Source: Taibaiella sp. (lineage in GTDB: Bacteria > Bacteroidota > Bacteroidia > Chitinophagales > Chitinophagaceae). From it: a DNA stretch of 51,964 nt. The notes beneath the pieces are model-generated. The model made no database searches and was not told where the DNA came from. It saw nothing but the letters and a program-made list of their open reading frames with translations. A program made the translations under genes and the position numbers. Numbering within the stretch: the first letter of the stretch is position 1; the number at the start of each line of letters is the position of its first letter. Of this stretch, positions 1-9,251 are shown one piece after another. The DNA lies in assembly GCA_021740995.1 (NCBI GenBank), contig JAIOYR010000019.1, positions 1 through 51,964 on the forward strand, in the 5' to 3' direction.

Positions 1-442
1 CTTCTGCGGTATGAAATTGAATACTTTCTATGCGGTTGATGGTATCCACGTATGCCGATTCGAATATTAATCGGAACAACCTCTCTATTTGAGGGTAGGT
101 ATCGTATAGCTTGAAAAGCTTTGTGGCATTAATAGCTATTATGTCGGCTTCTTCAAGAATTTGAATAGCTTTCTGAGAAGGTCTACCTGTAAACAAACTT
201 TCGACTCTAGCTATAATATTTCCTTTGAAAGCAAAGTATTCGGTGATATCTATACCATCTTTGTAATAAAAAATACGGGCTATACCTGATTTGAGAAAGT
301 ATATCGTTTTGCACGTATGCCCAAAGGGCTGAAGAATTTCATTCTTACCCACGTGTTCATCCGTACACAGTTCTGCCAATGCGGCCTTTGACTGAGGCGA
401 CAGAGTAATAAATTTTGAAAAATCATCAAATAGCTCCTGCAT
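1..442 (-). CDS. Crp/Fnr-type cyclic-nucleotide-binding regulator (partial, N-terminal part)
   Basis: The reading frame on the minus strand starts at an ATG at 442 and stays open to the window edge (about 147 codons), so the C-terminal half is missing. The visible part begins MQELFDDFSKFITLS and has the layout of a cNMP-binding beta-roll: 'ILQPFGHTCKTIYFLKSGIARIF', then 'FAFKGNIIARVESLFTGRPS', then 'ILEEADIIAINATKL'. This matches the small Crp-like proteins of Bacteroidota (about 190 aa), which sense an unknown ligand and often lack a classical DNA-binding helix-turn-helix. Whether an HTH is present cannot be seen because that part lies outside the window. The family call is from remembered sequence pattern; target genes are unknown. 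Confidence 0.75.
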   Translation of the reverse strand, partial: MQELFDDFSKFITLSPQSKAALAELCTDEHVGKNEILQPFGHTCKTIYFLKSGIARIFYYKDGIDITEYFAFKGNIIARVESLFTGRPSQKAIQILEEADIIAINATKLFKLYDTYPQIERLFRLIFESAYVDTINRIESIQFHTAE

Positions 443-550
443 TAATTTCAGAGATTGACTTAGCAGTGAATATTTGACTGCTGTGTTTCAAATTCAAACA
501 GAAAAAGAACCGCACTTTTTAAAAGAATAATGAACTGTGTTCATTTATTA

Positions 551-1432
551 CTAGTCAATACCAATATCTATAATCTTCATTAGTTGCTGCAAATCATCCG
601 CCTGAGCATCATCCTGTTTATACCGGTAGCAGAGGCTTAACTCCTCGAGCATCTGATAAATAATGCGGCGTGTGCTGAGTGGTTTGAAGTTAGAGCCACG
701 GTCTGTAGCATTTATTTTGCGCAGGTAAACTTCCAAATCATTTTGGGTGTATGCCATGCCGCTGATAGGGTCTATATAAAACTGTATCTGCTGCACGCCA
801 TCGGGGTCGTGACTGAAAAAACTATGTAGTGTGTCTATGTATGCAAATATAAACTGCCGGGGAACATCTACTGCAAAAACAGGTATGTCCAGCATCTCGC
901 ATACAGCCAGATAGATGATACCTATAGAATAACTGTTGCCTTGCTTGCTATCTAATACCTGATTTATAAAAAAATGAGCGGGGTTCCTCTCGGTGAGTTC
1001 GTGTCCCTGTAACTTGTAATAATTGTATAGAATACTGTTGAGCACATTTACCTGCTCCAGTGGCGTAAGGTAGTTATTGAGCTCCAGCCATATATTTTTC
1101 CGAATACGGTCGAACTGAGTGAGTAATGCAGGGACATTGAGGTCCGGGAATCTATATTTGGCTATCAGTATAGCCCCCCGCAACAATTCGGGGTGTTTAG
1201 ATCTGTTCCACTCCATCAACTCCTGCTGCAAATCATTGAAGTATACCCTGTGAATGAGTATCTCCAATCGCTCTTGCACCACCTGGTCCGGTGTGGCACC
1301 CCAGATACTTTCGAGCCGGGGTATAATTTCTTTGCCAAAACCAATGAGTCTGGCAGCTACAGTATCATAGACTTCTACATCAGGGTCATCTATCAGTTGC
1401 AGCAGTACATTTATTTCTTTATCTGGCAACAT
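551..1432 (-). CDS. SirB1-like transglutaminase-core protein
   Basis: A 293-aa cytoplasmic protein with no signal peptide. The N-terminal ~90 residues are helical and HEAT-like (MLPDKEINVLLQLIDDPDVE, FGKEIIPRLESIWG). The middle and C-terminal parts match the SirB1 / transglutaminase-core-2 family: 'LTPLEQVNVLNSILYN', 'NPAHFFINQVLDSKQGNSYS' and 'IGIIYLAVCEMLDIPVFAVDVPRQFIFAY'. Family members normally have a Cys-His-Asp-like triad position; here the residue before 'YSIGIIYLA' is Ser (QGNSYSIG) where a Cys/Ser nucleophile-like position is found in relatives, so catalysis is doubtful. It lies just downstream of topA on the same strand (about 50 bp gap), suggesting co-transcription. The biochemical role of the family is not established. 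Confidence 0.8.
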   Translation of the reverse strand: MLPDKEINVLLQLIDDPDVEVYDTVAARLIGFGKEIIPRLESIWGATPDQVVQERLEILIHRVYFNDLQQELMEWNRSKHPELLRGAILIAKYRFPDLNVPALLTQFDRIRKNIWLELNNYLTPLEQVNVLNSILYNYYKLQGHELTERNPAHFFINQVLDSKQGNSYSIGIIYLAVCEMLDIPVFAVDVPRQFIFAYIDTLHSFFSHDPDGVQQIQFYIDPISGMAYTQNDLEVYLRKINATDRGSNFKPLSTRRIIYQMLEELSLCYRYKQDDAQADDLQQLMKIIDIGID

Positions 1433-1484
1433 TATAGTCCGGTTCGTTCATCACTAAGTTACGACAAAAGTGCAAATTCAGTTT

Positions 1485-3842
1485 TTACTTTTTTCTTTTC
1501 GGCACTTTTTTAGGAGGGTTAGCTTTGGCTTCCTCTATTATCGCTTTTATTTCTTCGATAGTTATCAACTCGGGTTTCTCTGCTTTTTCCTTTGGTATCT
1601 TGTAGTTGCGCAAGCCTTGTTTGATGTAAGGACCATAAGGCCCTTTCAGTATCCTGATTTTTTCTTTTTCAAACACTTTTATCTCACTCTCAGCTTTTGC
1701 TTTACGTTTGTCCTCTATCAGCGGCGCTATCTCCTCGAGCCCCACGGTATATGGGTCCATTTCTTTCTTGAGGGAGTAAAAAAGGGATGCATGCTGAGCA
1801 TAAGGCCCAAACCTGCCAATATTTACAGTAACATCTTCCCCTTCGAAAACACCCAGATTGCGCGGCAGTCTGAACAGCTCCATTGCCTCATCGAGTGTGA
1901 TTGTTTCTATGCTCTGATTGGTGCGTAGCTTTGCAAAGCGAGGTTTTTCTTCTTCCTCGGCAACACCTGCCACTCCTGATACGCCTATCTGCACCATAGG
2001 GCCATAACGACCCAACCTTGCTACCACGGGCTTGCCGCTTGCAGGATCTATACCCAGCTCCCTTTCACCCTTTGCTCTGTCGGCATTCTCTATAGTATGT
2101 TCCACACTTTCGTGGAAGGGGTGATAGAAATCGTCAATCATTTTATTCCACACCTGCTTACCCTCTGCTATCTGGTCAAACTCTGCCTCTATGCGTGCAG
2201 TGAAGTCATAATCCATGACCTTGCTGAAATGCTCGCGCAGGAAGTCTGTAACAACCATACCGAGGTCTGTAGGAAATAATTTATTCTTTTCAGCACCCGT
2301 GTTTTCTCCATCTGTAACAGAGGATATCTTATCGGACTGAAGGGTAAGTACAGTATACTCTCTTCTCACACCGTCCTTATCGCGCTTCTCTACATAGCCT
2401 CTTGCCTGTACCGTGCTGATAGTGGGTGCGTAAGTAGACGGGCGACCTATACCCAGCTCTTCCAGTTTTTTAACCAGTGACGCCTCTGTATACCTGGGCG
2501 AGGGTCTGGAGAAACGCTGTGTACCCTGCATACGCTGCAGCCCGGGCTGCTGACCCGCTACAAGCGGTGGTAACATGCCTTCGTTTTCATCTTCACCATC
2601 TTCCTCATCACGCCCTTCGGTATATACCTTCAGGAAGCCATCAAACCGCATTACCTCACCGGTTGCTGTCAGTGGTACATCGGGTTGAGTTGATATTCCT
2701 ATTTTAGCAATGGTACGCTCCAGTTGTGCGTCCGCCATCTGGCTTGCCATGGTGCGTTTCCATATCAGTTCATAGAGGCGTGTGGTATCGGCATCGCCTG
2801 CTGTTACAATATTCATATCAGTAGGGCGAATGGCTTCGTGGGCCTCCTGAGCAGATTCGTTTTTGTTTTTAAATACTCTTTGCTGATGATACTTTTCACC
2901 ATATTGGTTGAAAATAGCATCACGGGCACTTTCAAGTGCTGTATCAGACAGGTTCACAGAGTCGGTACGCATATAAGTGATATGCCCGTTTTCGTAAAGC
3001 TTCTGAGCCAGCAGCATTGTTTTGGACACGGAGTATCCCAGCTTGCGGCTTGCCTCCTGCTGTAGCGTAGATGTGGTAAATGGTGCAGAAGGGGATTTCT
3101 TAGCCGGTTTAACCTGTACATCTTTTACGGTATAGCTAGCACCAACACATTTTTCAAGAAAAGAGTTAGCGCCGGAAGCATCCTTGATTTTATCAGGGCC
3201 TTCTGCTTTAAAAATTACTTTCTTTTTATTGATATCGTCTGCACTGAAAAATGCTTCTATTTTAAAACTGCTGGATACCTGAAAATGGTTGATCTCGCGC
3301 TCGCGCTCTACGATGAGCCTTACCGCTACAGACTGCACCCGACCAGCAGACAGGTTGTTGCGCATACTCATTTTGCGCCACAGTACCGGCGACAACTCAA
3401 AACCCACTATGCGGTCCAGTATGCGGCGAGCCTGCTGTGCATTTACCAGATCCATGTTTACAAAACGCGGATTTTTTACCGCCTTTTGTATTGCCGGTTT
3501 GGTGATTTCGTGAAAGACAATGCGCTTGGTGGTATAAGGGTCTAACCCGAGAACCTCGCACAAATGCCATGATATAGCCTCCCCCTCCCGGTCCTCATCG
3601 GTTGCGAGCCATACATCTTCCGATTTCTTTGCCAGTGCCTTTAATTCCTTTACTACTTTTTGTTTATCATCCTGAACTATATATTTTGGTTTGTAACCGT
3701 TCTTGATATCAATGCCCATATCTTCCTTCTCCAGGTCGCGTATGTGGCCGTAGCATGACTTCACTTCAAAATCACTTCCGAGTATTTTTTCAATGGTCTT
3801 GGCTTTAGCCGGAGACTCCACTATCAACAAATTTTTTGCCAT
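1485..3842 (-). CDS. topA: DNA topoisomerase I
   Basis: A 785-aa type IA topoisomerase that relaxes negative supercoils by transient single-strand cleavage. The Toprim domain is at the start (MAKNLLIVESPAKAKTIEKI, acidic motif 'ATDEDREGEAISWHL' near residue 80). It is followed by 'LDRIVGFELSPVLWRKM', the DNA-binding motif 'LSAGRVQSVAVRLIVERE' and the active-site tyrosine in 'HITYMRTDS' (about residue 290). The C-terminal 200 residues carry the repeated 'GRYGPMVQIG', 'GRFGPYAQ' and 'GPYGPYIKQG' modules typical of Bacteroidota TopA in place of the four-Cys zinc fingers of E. coli TopA. It ends in a Lys-rich tail. Length is normal for the phylum and the gene looks intact. Confidence 0.97.
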   Translation of the reverse strand: MAKNLLIVESPAKAKTIEKILGSDFEVKSCYGHIRDLEKEDMGIDIKNGYKPKYIVQDDKQKVVKELKALAKKSEDVWLATDEDREGEAISWHLCEVLGLDPYTTKRIVFHEITKPAIQKAVKNPRFVNMDLVNAQQARRILDRIVGFELSPVLWRKMSMRNNLSAGRVQSVAVRLIVEREREINHFQVSSSFKIEAFFSADDINKKKVIFKAEGPDKIKDASGANSFLEKCVGASYTVKDVQVKPAKKSPSAPFTTSTLQQEASRKLGYSVSKTMLLAQKLYENGHITYMRTDSVNLSDTALESARDAIFNQYGEKYHQQRVFKNKNESAQEAHEAIRPTDMNIVTAGDADTTRLYELIWKRTMASQMADAQLERTIAKIGISTQPDVPLTATGEVMRFDGFLKVYTEGRDEEDGEDENEGMLPPLVAGQQPGLQRMQGTQRFSRPSPRYTEASLVKKLEELGIGRPSTYAPTISTVQARGYVEKRDKDGVRREYTVLTLQSDKISSVTDGENTGAEKNKLFPTDLGMVVTDFLREHFSKVMDYDFTARIEAEFDQIAEGKQVWNKMIDDFYHPFHESVEHTIENADRAKGERELGIDPASGKPVVARLGRYGPMVQIGVSGVAGVAEEEEKPRFAKLRTNQSIETITLDEAMELFRLPRNLGVFEGEDVTVNIGRFGPYAQHASLFYSLKKEMDPYTVGLEEIAPLIEDKRKAKAESEIKVFEKEKIRILKGPYGPYIKQGLRNYKIPKEKAEKPELITIEEIKAIIEEAKANPPKKVPKRKK

Positions 3843-3915
3843 TCCTTAATATCAATTAATCACCACAATTTTGTGGCAAGCGTGTGCAATAATAGAATAT
3901 TGTTTTGAAAAAGAA

Positions 3916-3944
3916 AAAAGGGCGATGAAAAACATCGCCCTTTT
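3916..3944 (-). terminator. Rho-independent terminator of the 661-aa T9SS gene
   Basis: Perfect 8-bp stem GGGCGATG / CATCGCCC (3920-3927 and 3933-3940) with a 5-base loop, flanked by A and T runs. On the minus strand it follows the stop codon at 3964 by about 20 bases and precedes topA. Confidence 0.85.
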
Positions 3945-3963
3945 CACATTTTACTTAAACAAA

Positions 3964-5949
3964 TTAATGAGTAATTGTTATTTTTCCTGTAGTTTGTTTT
4001 CCATCAGCCGACACTGTGTATATATACATACCAGTTGAAAGGTTTCTGGTATCAAAACTTGCTTTGGCCTGCTGTCCACCGGTTGCCTGCATAGATTGAG
4101 CAGCTACCACGTGACCTACAATATTTGCCAAGGTCACTCTGAACTCGCCGTCTCTGGCAAGAGTAAAAGGAATGTTCAATGTTGTGTTTGCAGGGTTTGG
4201 ATATGCTTTACCAAATATTGCGCTTGCAGCATTTATATCTCTAATACCGATAGTGGGTACTGCACCAAAATTGAGGGTTATACGAGGTACGGCAGCATTA
4301 CCAGACGGCAAACCTGTTTGCCCGAATTGTTGACCTGCAGCACCATCATTATAAGAAGTATCTGAGTAGGCAGAGCCACCTACGAGATTATCTGGCGCCG
4401 GTGGTGTGGTGGTGAGTACTGCTACTTCAGCAGTGTTGCCCATACCCTTTACTACAGCAGCATATAAGCCTCCGTCTGTGCCACCATCCAACACTATATG
4501 ACCTGCAGAAGCAACATAATCAACCGGAAAATTAGCATATACAAGGCTGGTTGATGTGCTGATTTCAGCATCGGTTAATGCCCTAAATACAGTTACTCCA
4601 TCATATACCCAGTTAGTGCCATCGAAATGATAGATCTGTACCCCTACTGACTGACCAGCGGCGGTGGTATCTGCAAAAGCTACACTTACAGATGTCAAAG
4701 TATCTGTGCGACCGGCTGTAACTGTGAAACCTGTACCCGGGCTATACGCAGATGGAGGTGAGTTTCTGTATACATACTGACTACCGGTGCTATTGGCATT
4801 AGGGGCATTGGTAGCCCACGATGTGTCCGTAACCCGAAACATAGTAGTGTCATTATTATTTGTCACATCGGCATCGCCGGTAAGATTGATACTAAATGGA
4901 ACAGTATACAAAGCGGTAGTAGTAGAAAAATAACCGGGAGGAGTACCTGCAGCCACAAAATCAACTATTGTATCCAACGCATCGACAGGAAGAGAAAAAA
5001 TGACGTTATTATCGTAGACCGAGGTTGCAGTCTGGAAGATTTTTGCATTTACACTAGCACTTGGGAAAGCGGTAGTACCATAGTTTGCAGCATAAGTAAC
5101 GGGATAAACTGTATCCATCATTTTAGCAGGCTTAGCACCAAATGCAGCCCAACCAAAGGTAGGACCAGAATAATACAATGCAGATGACTTACTTAAACCT
5201 GCATCAACCGGGTCCATGCTCGAAAGAGTTACATCATCAATCATCCATGAATAGCTACCACCAGCATATCCATAATAGACAAAACGGATGTATACAGTAG
5301 ATTGCAAGGCTGCTGCTGCAGAAATGTTGACCCTTACAACGGATGTATTGGGTGTAGAAACATTAACCGGAGTAGCGTTATTGTAGTAAACAGGGAAAAC
5401 AGAATAAGTACCGGGCGTAAAAGAAGCATTTGTACAAACCCATACAGAGCAGGAATCGTAAAAATTGCGGTAATAGTTCTCAAAATTTACCCTAACGGAA
5501 CTTTCTGTAGCACAAGCAGTGATAGCCGGGCTTTGCAGATAACCACTAGGAGTGCCACCACCTATACCCAAAAGGTCAGAGTCGAAAATCATCCAACCAT
5601 CGGACGCGGTGGTAGAACTCATAGCCCCCATGGTGAAGGGAGACGTAGATGCGGTATTAGCCCATTTCCAGGTACCACCACCGGTAGTTGGCATAGAGTT
5701 AGCACTCCAGCCTGATGGCAATGTAGTTGTGGTACCTGATCCGAAAGTTTCGGGCCCCCAGAAAGTAGTAGCTGTAGTTTTGGCCGCCAGTGTTCTTACT
5801 GGTTTGAAACTCTTTTTCTGCAGATTGGGTGGTGCCAGGTACTCTGTGCGGCTGACAGGAGCCTGAGCTGTAATAATATGCTGCCGCTGCTGGGCAAATG
5901 AACCTGTAGCGAGGCTACCAAATGCGAAAAGTAGAATTACTTTTTTCAT
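3964..5949 (-). CDS. T9SS-sorted secreted protein with choice-of-anchor/MAM-like domain
   Basis: A 661-aa exported protein. It begins with a signal peptide (MKKVILLFAFGSLATGSFAQ). Residues ~60-245 resemble the 'choice-of-anchor J' (MAM-like) beta-sandwich: FGSGTTTTLPSGW, then 'GTWKWANT', 'DGWMIFDSDLLG', 'YLQSPAI' and 'YSWMIDDVTLS'. A long Thr/Ser/Ala-rich middle part follows. The last ~80 residues are a type A T9SS sorting domain (AYPNPANTTLNIPFTLA ... LSTGMYIYTVSADGKQTTG ... ITITH), so it should cross the outer membrane through the T9SS and be anchored or released. No catalytic motif is recognised. Its C-terminus is clearly related to that of the neighbouring gene at 6120-7514. Confidence 0.88.
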   Translation of the reverse strand: MKKVILLFAFGSLATGSFAQQRQHIITAQAPVSRTEYLAPPNLQKKSFKPVRTLAAKTTATTFWGPETFGSGTTTTLPSGWSANSMPTTGGGTWKWANTASTSPFTMGAMSSTTASDGWMIFDSDLLGIGGGTPSGYLQSPAITACATESSVRVNFENYYRNFYDSCSVWVCTNASFTPGTYSVFPVYYNNATPVNVSTPNTSVVRVNISAAAALQSTVYIRFVYYGYAGGSYSWMIDDVTLSSMDPVDAGLSKSSALYYSGPTFGWAAFGAKPAKMMDTVYPVTYAANYGTTAFPSASVNAKIFQTATSVYDNNVIFSLPVDALDTIVDFVAAGTPPGYFSTTTALYTVPFSINLTGDADVTNNNDTTMFRVTDTSWATNAPNANSTGSQYVYRNSPPSAYSPGTGFTVTAGRTDTLTSVSVAFADTTAAGQSVGVQIYHFDGTNWVYDGVTVFRALTDAEISTSTSLVYANFPVDYVASAGHIVLDGGTDGGLYAAVVKGMGNTAEVAVLTTTPPAPDNLVGGSAYSDTSYNDGAAGQQFGQTGLPSGNAAVPRITLNFGAVPTIGIRDINAASAIFGKAYPNPANTTLNIPFTLARDGEFRVTLANIVGHVVAAQSMQATGGQQAKASFDTRNLSTGMYIYTVSADGKQTTGKITITH

Positions 5950-6063
5950 CAGCGTTCTGTTTGGTTAAAAGTTACAATGAAATTACGAAAATTATTTTAG
6001 AATAAGTGTTAATGTATCTTATCAGGAATTGTAAGAATTTTGAATTAGTGTTCACCAAAAGAA

Positions 6064-6094
6064 AAAAGGTAGCAGGAAAGACCTGCTACCTTTT
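6064..6094 (-). terminator. Rho-independent terminator of the 464-aa T9SS gene
   Basis: Perfect 13-bp stem AAAAGGTAGCAGG / CCTGCTACCTTTT (6064-6076, 6082-6094) with a 5-base loop, about 25 bases downstream of the minus-strand gene that stops at 6120. Confidence 0.88.
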
Positions 6095-6119
6095 CGGTAA
6101 TTAGAAATATGTAGAACAA

Positions 6120-7514
6120 TTAGTGTGCTATAACTGCACGACCTGTAGTACGCTCACCATTAGCTATAACCGTGTAAGTGTAAACACCTGCAGGTAAAGT
6201 CAATGTATTGAATGTTGCTTTTCCAGATGCTACATTACCCATAACACGGGTAGCAACTGTCTGACCAAGTAGATTGCTCAAAGTAACTGTTACATTAGCA
6301 GTCTCGCCCAGTGTGAAAGGAACCTGAAGTTCATTGTTAGCAGGGTTAGGGAATGCTGCAGTAGTCCTGATAAGACTAGTATTACCTACGCCAACTGTTG
6401 GAGGAGGAACAACACCACAAGCTACACAAGTAATGTCCCAATCAACTATTGGATACTGACCAGTCCATGCACCTGAAGGAACACCAGTCCAAGCCCAATG
6501 AGGCAGATACATATAAGCCCAACCATTTGCATTGTGTGGCAATCTCTTGTAAAGACCTTCGTTGAAATCTGTAGAATCGTAAGGTGCAAACTGAACACCA
6601 GCAGTAGTACCACTGTTAGTAGCGAATCTAACCAGAGGACGCCACATGTTGTGTTTCATAACACCACTTGAATAGAAGATAGTATCAGGTGCAGCAGTAA
6701 AAGCACGACCGCTTTTGAAGGTATAAGACATACCTACCTGATTGCCCGCCGGAACATTCAATCCACCAGCTCCGAGAGTAGATAAAGAGATATCTTTAGT
6801 CCAAACACCATTAGAAAGTGTATCGCCAAAAGCAGTTGGTCCAAGTGGAACTTTAATTACGTAAGGATTAGGAGTTCCCTGAGTTGCATTTATTCTTGCA
6901 TAACTTAGCTCGGTAGTATCGAAACGGGTAGTTACCACGGGCCAGTCACCATAATGACTGCCACTTACACGACCACCTCTGAAAATACCATTTGAAGCCG
7001 CTGTGTTATTACCATTACCATAAACGAAAGAAAGTACCAGCGTATCAACCTGAGTATTTGCAGCATCGAAATCATAAACACCATAAATGGTAACTCCACT
7101 TACGATATAAGCATCAGATGGTCCGATTTTCATTTCGCCCTGGTAATATTCTGGTTTATTGAGACCTGCTGACTGAGGGTGCAGAATGCTTCCAATAGAC
7201 ACCATGTTGATATTATCATAACCGGTAGTAAATCCAGCTAAAGATGTAGTATCCTGCCACATAAGGATCGTTGTGTTAGCAGATTGCAGACCATGCACAT
7301 CCTGCAAAACAGTATCGAAATAAGCAGCATGTGAATACGTTCTTGGTGCTGCAGTACCTTTGTGTGCTTTTTTTGTAGCTGGGATAGAGTACAATTTGTC
7401 AAACTTAGCAGCAGTGTTTTTTGAATCAGCAGACACAGGTGTCATCACACGATGCTGCGCATTTGTTGCAAAGGCGACAGAGCCCGACGCAAGGAGTAAA
7501 AGTAATTTTTTCAT
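6120..7514 (-). CDS. T9SS-sorted secreted protein of unknown function
   Basis: A 464-aa protein when started at the ATG at 7514. The open frame extends up to 7685, but the upstream 57 codons are AT-rich and unlike coding sequence, while the 7514 start gives a clean signal peptide (MKKLLLLLASGSVAFATNAQ). The body is beta-rich and Thr/Asn-rich with no recognised enzymatic motif. Near the end it has a 'CVACGVVPPPTVG' linker and then a T9SS type A sorting domain (AAFPNPANNELQVPFTLGE ... NLLGQTVATRV ... LPAGVYTYTVIANGERTTG ... AVIAH). It is probably cell-surface or secreted. The sorting domain is closely similar to that of the gene at 3964-5949. Confidence 0.87.
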   Translation of the reverse strand: MKKLLLLLASGSVAFATNAQHRVMTPVSADSKNTAAKFDKLYSIPATKKAHKGTAAPRTYSHAAYFDTVLQDVHGLQSANTTILMWQDTTSLAGFTTGYDNINMVSIGSILHPQSAGLNKPEYYQGEMKIGPSDAYIVSGVTIYGVYDFDAANTQVDTLVLSFVYGNGNNTAASNGIFRGGRVSGSHYGDWPVVTTRFDTTELSYARINATQGTPNPYVIKVPLGPTAFGDTLSNGVWTKDISLSTLGAGGLNVPAGNQVGMSYTFKSGRAFTAAPDTIFYSSGVMKHNMWRPLVRFATNSGTTAGVQFAPYDSTDFNEGLYKRLPHNANGWAYMYLPHWAWTGVPSGAWTGQYPIVDWDITCVACGVVPPPTVGVGNTSLIRTTAAFPNPANNELQVPFTLGETANVTVTLSNLLGQTVATRVMGNVASGKATFNTLTLPAGVYTYTVIANGERTTGRAVIAH

Positions 7515-7739
7515 TTTATTTTGTTTTTTAAGTAAAAAAATGGTTGCCTGTAAAATTATGGGTTTTTTAAATTGAAAACGTTTTTTTGAGAAAAAAATTA
7601 CTGAAAAATCAGCAATCTGTATCGATATTAAACATACAGCAAATATCGTGCCTAAAATGACGTTTATGTTATCATTAGGAACCAAGTGGTAATGCAGCCA
7701 GTGAAAATTGCATAAGAATGACCGAAGAATAAAAATAAT

Positions 7740-7766
7740 AACCGCTGTGCTTGCTGCACAACGGTT
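7740..7766 (-). terminator. Terminator hairpin of the DEAD-box helicase gene
   Basis: Stem AACCG.TGTGC / GCACA.CGGTT (7740-7750, 7756-7766) with one C-A mismatch and a 5-base loop. On the minus strand it is followed by a T-rich run. It lies about 18 bases past the helicase stop. Confidence 0.75.
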
Positions 7767-7783
7767 AATATCTATCTGGTAAT

Positions 7784-9046
7784 TTATCTCTTGTTATAGC
7801 TTCTGCCCACACCCGGCCTGTGCCTCACAGGTCCGCCAGAGCCAGATACAGCATTTGGCCTGTGAACGATATCCTTATTCTTAGGTGGGTTGATAATTAC
7901 CTTACCTGAAAAAGATGATGGATAAGGATGATTATCAATTACCGGTATTTGCTGTGCTGTTAGTTTCAGGATATTTCTGAAATCCTGCCTTTCTTCTTCG
8001 TCGCAAAAAGAAACAGCTATGCCGCTGGCACCTGCTCTGCCAGTACGACCAATACGGTGTACATAAGTTTCCGGCACTTCGGGTATCTCATAATTGATAA
8101 CGTGTGACAGACTATCTACATCTATACCGCGTGCAGCGATGTCTGTTGCTACCAGCACACGTATCCTGCCTTCCTTAAAATTGGAAAGCGCACGCTGGCG
8201 GGCATTCTGCGACTTGTTGCCGTGAATAGCCTCTGCTGTAACGTTGGCTTTATGCAAGTCTTTTACCACTTTATCAGCGCCATGCTTGGTACGGGTAAAC
8301 ACGAGTGCCATAGTTATCTTAGGATCCTTGAGTATATATTCGAGGAGTTGTCTTTTGTCCTTTTTATCCACGTAGTACACAGATTGTGTAATCGTCTCAG
8401 CAGTAGTAGAGGCCGGTGTAACTTCTACTTTTTCAGGGTTTACCAATATGGTATTAGCAAGTTTCTGTATTTCAGTGGGCATGGTAGCACTGAAAAACAG
8501 TGTTTGCCTCTTCGATGGCAGCTTGGCTACTACCTTCTTTACATCGTGTATAAAGCCCATGTCGAGCATACGGTCTGCCTCATCGAGTACAAAAATCTCC
8601 AGGTCCTTGAGACTGATGTAGCCCTGACTCATAAGGTCGAGTAGACGGCCCGGGGTGGCTATAAGTATATCTATGCCCCGCTGCAGTGTCTGCACCTGAG
8701 CACCCTGCGGTACGCCACCAAAAATAACTGTGTGTTTCAGGCGGAGGTTGCGGCCATAGGCTGCAAAACTTTCATTTATCTGTATCGCCAGTTCGCGAGT
8801 GGGAGTAAGAATGAGCACTTTGATGTGCCTGTGGTTTCTTTCGGCATGCCGGCTGTCTAACAACTGCAATATAGGAATAGCGAAAGCGGCTGTCTTGCCG
8901 GTACCTGTCTGTGCGCAACCCAGCAAATCGCGACCAGCTAATAATATTGGTATTGCCTGCTCCTGTATAGGAGTTGGATTTTTATATCCTTCGGCATCAA
9001 GTGCTTTAAGTATTGGGGATATAATGTTTAATTCATTAAATGTCAT
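7784..9046 (-). CDS. DEAD-box ATP-dependent RNA helicase (RhlE type)
   Basis: A 420-aa two-domain RNA helicase that remodels RNA duplexes using ATP. All core motifs are visible: Q motif ([11 protein letters not shown]), Walker A AQTGTGKT (45-52), PTREL, TPGR, DEAD (155-158, [13 protein letters not shown]), SAT (FFSATMP, 186-188), and in the second RecA domain '[14 protein letters not shown]', '[16 protein letters not shown]' and [10 protein letters not shown]. The short basic C-terminal tail ([15 protein letters not shown]) is typical of the RhlE group. It is probably involved in ribosome assembly or RNA turnover, as in relatives. Single-gene unit with its own terminator. Confidence 0.95.
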   Translation of the reverse strand: MTFNELNIISPILKALDAEGYKNPTPIQEQAIPILLAGRDLLGCAQTGTGKTAAFAIPILQLLDSRHAERNHRHIKVLILTPTRELAIQINESFAAYGRNLRLKHTVIFGGVPQGAQVQTLQRGIDILIATPGRLLDLMSQGYISLKDLEIFVLDEADRMLDMGFIHDVKKVVAKLPSKRQTLFFSATMPTEIQKLANTILVNPEKVEVTPASTTAETITQSVYYVDKKDKRQLLEYILKDPKITMALVFTRTKHGADKVVKDLHKANVTAEAIHGNKSQNARQRALSNFKEGRIRVLVATDIAARGIDVDSLSHVINYEIPEVPETYVHRIGRTGRAGASGIAVSFCDEEERQDFRNILKLTAQQIPVIDNHPYPSSFSGKVIINPPKNKDIVHRPNAVSGSGGPVRHRPGVGRSYNKR

Positions 9047-9251
9047 TTGTATTTAATTGTTGAAAATGTGAAACCTCAAAAGTGTGTAATAAACCCTAAA
9101 CTATAATTTTGAGTTGACAGCCGGCATATACTAAATATACCGACACTAATAGGCTGGAACAAAATGTTACCCTGCAAATGTAGTAAAAAAAGCTGTATCG
9201 TGTAAATAGCGGCTAAGCGGAGCTGCAATCAGCATAAAGAACACCCTATGA

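Noticed and set aside
7515-7685. N-terminal extension of the 464-aa T9SS protein (start at 7685)
   Set aside because: The 57 extra codons precede a clean signal peptide at 7514 and have AT-rich non-coding character.
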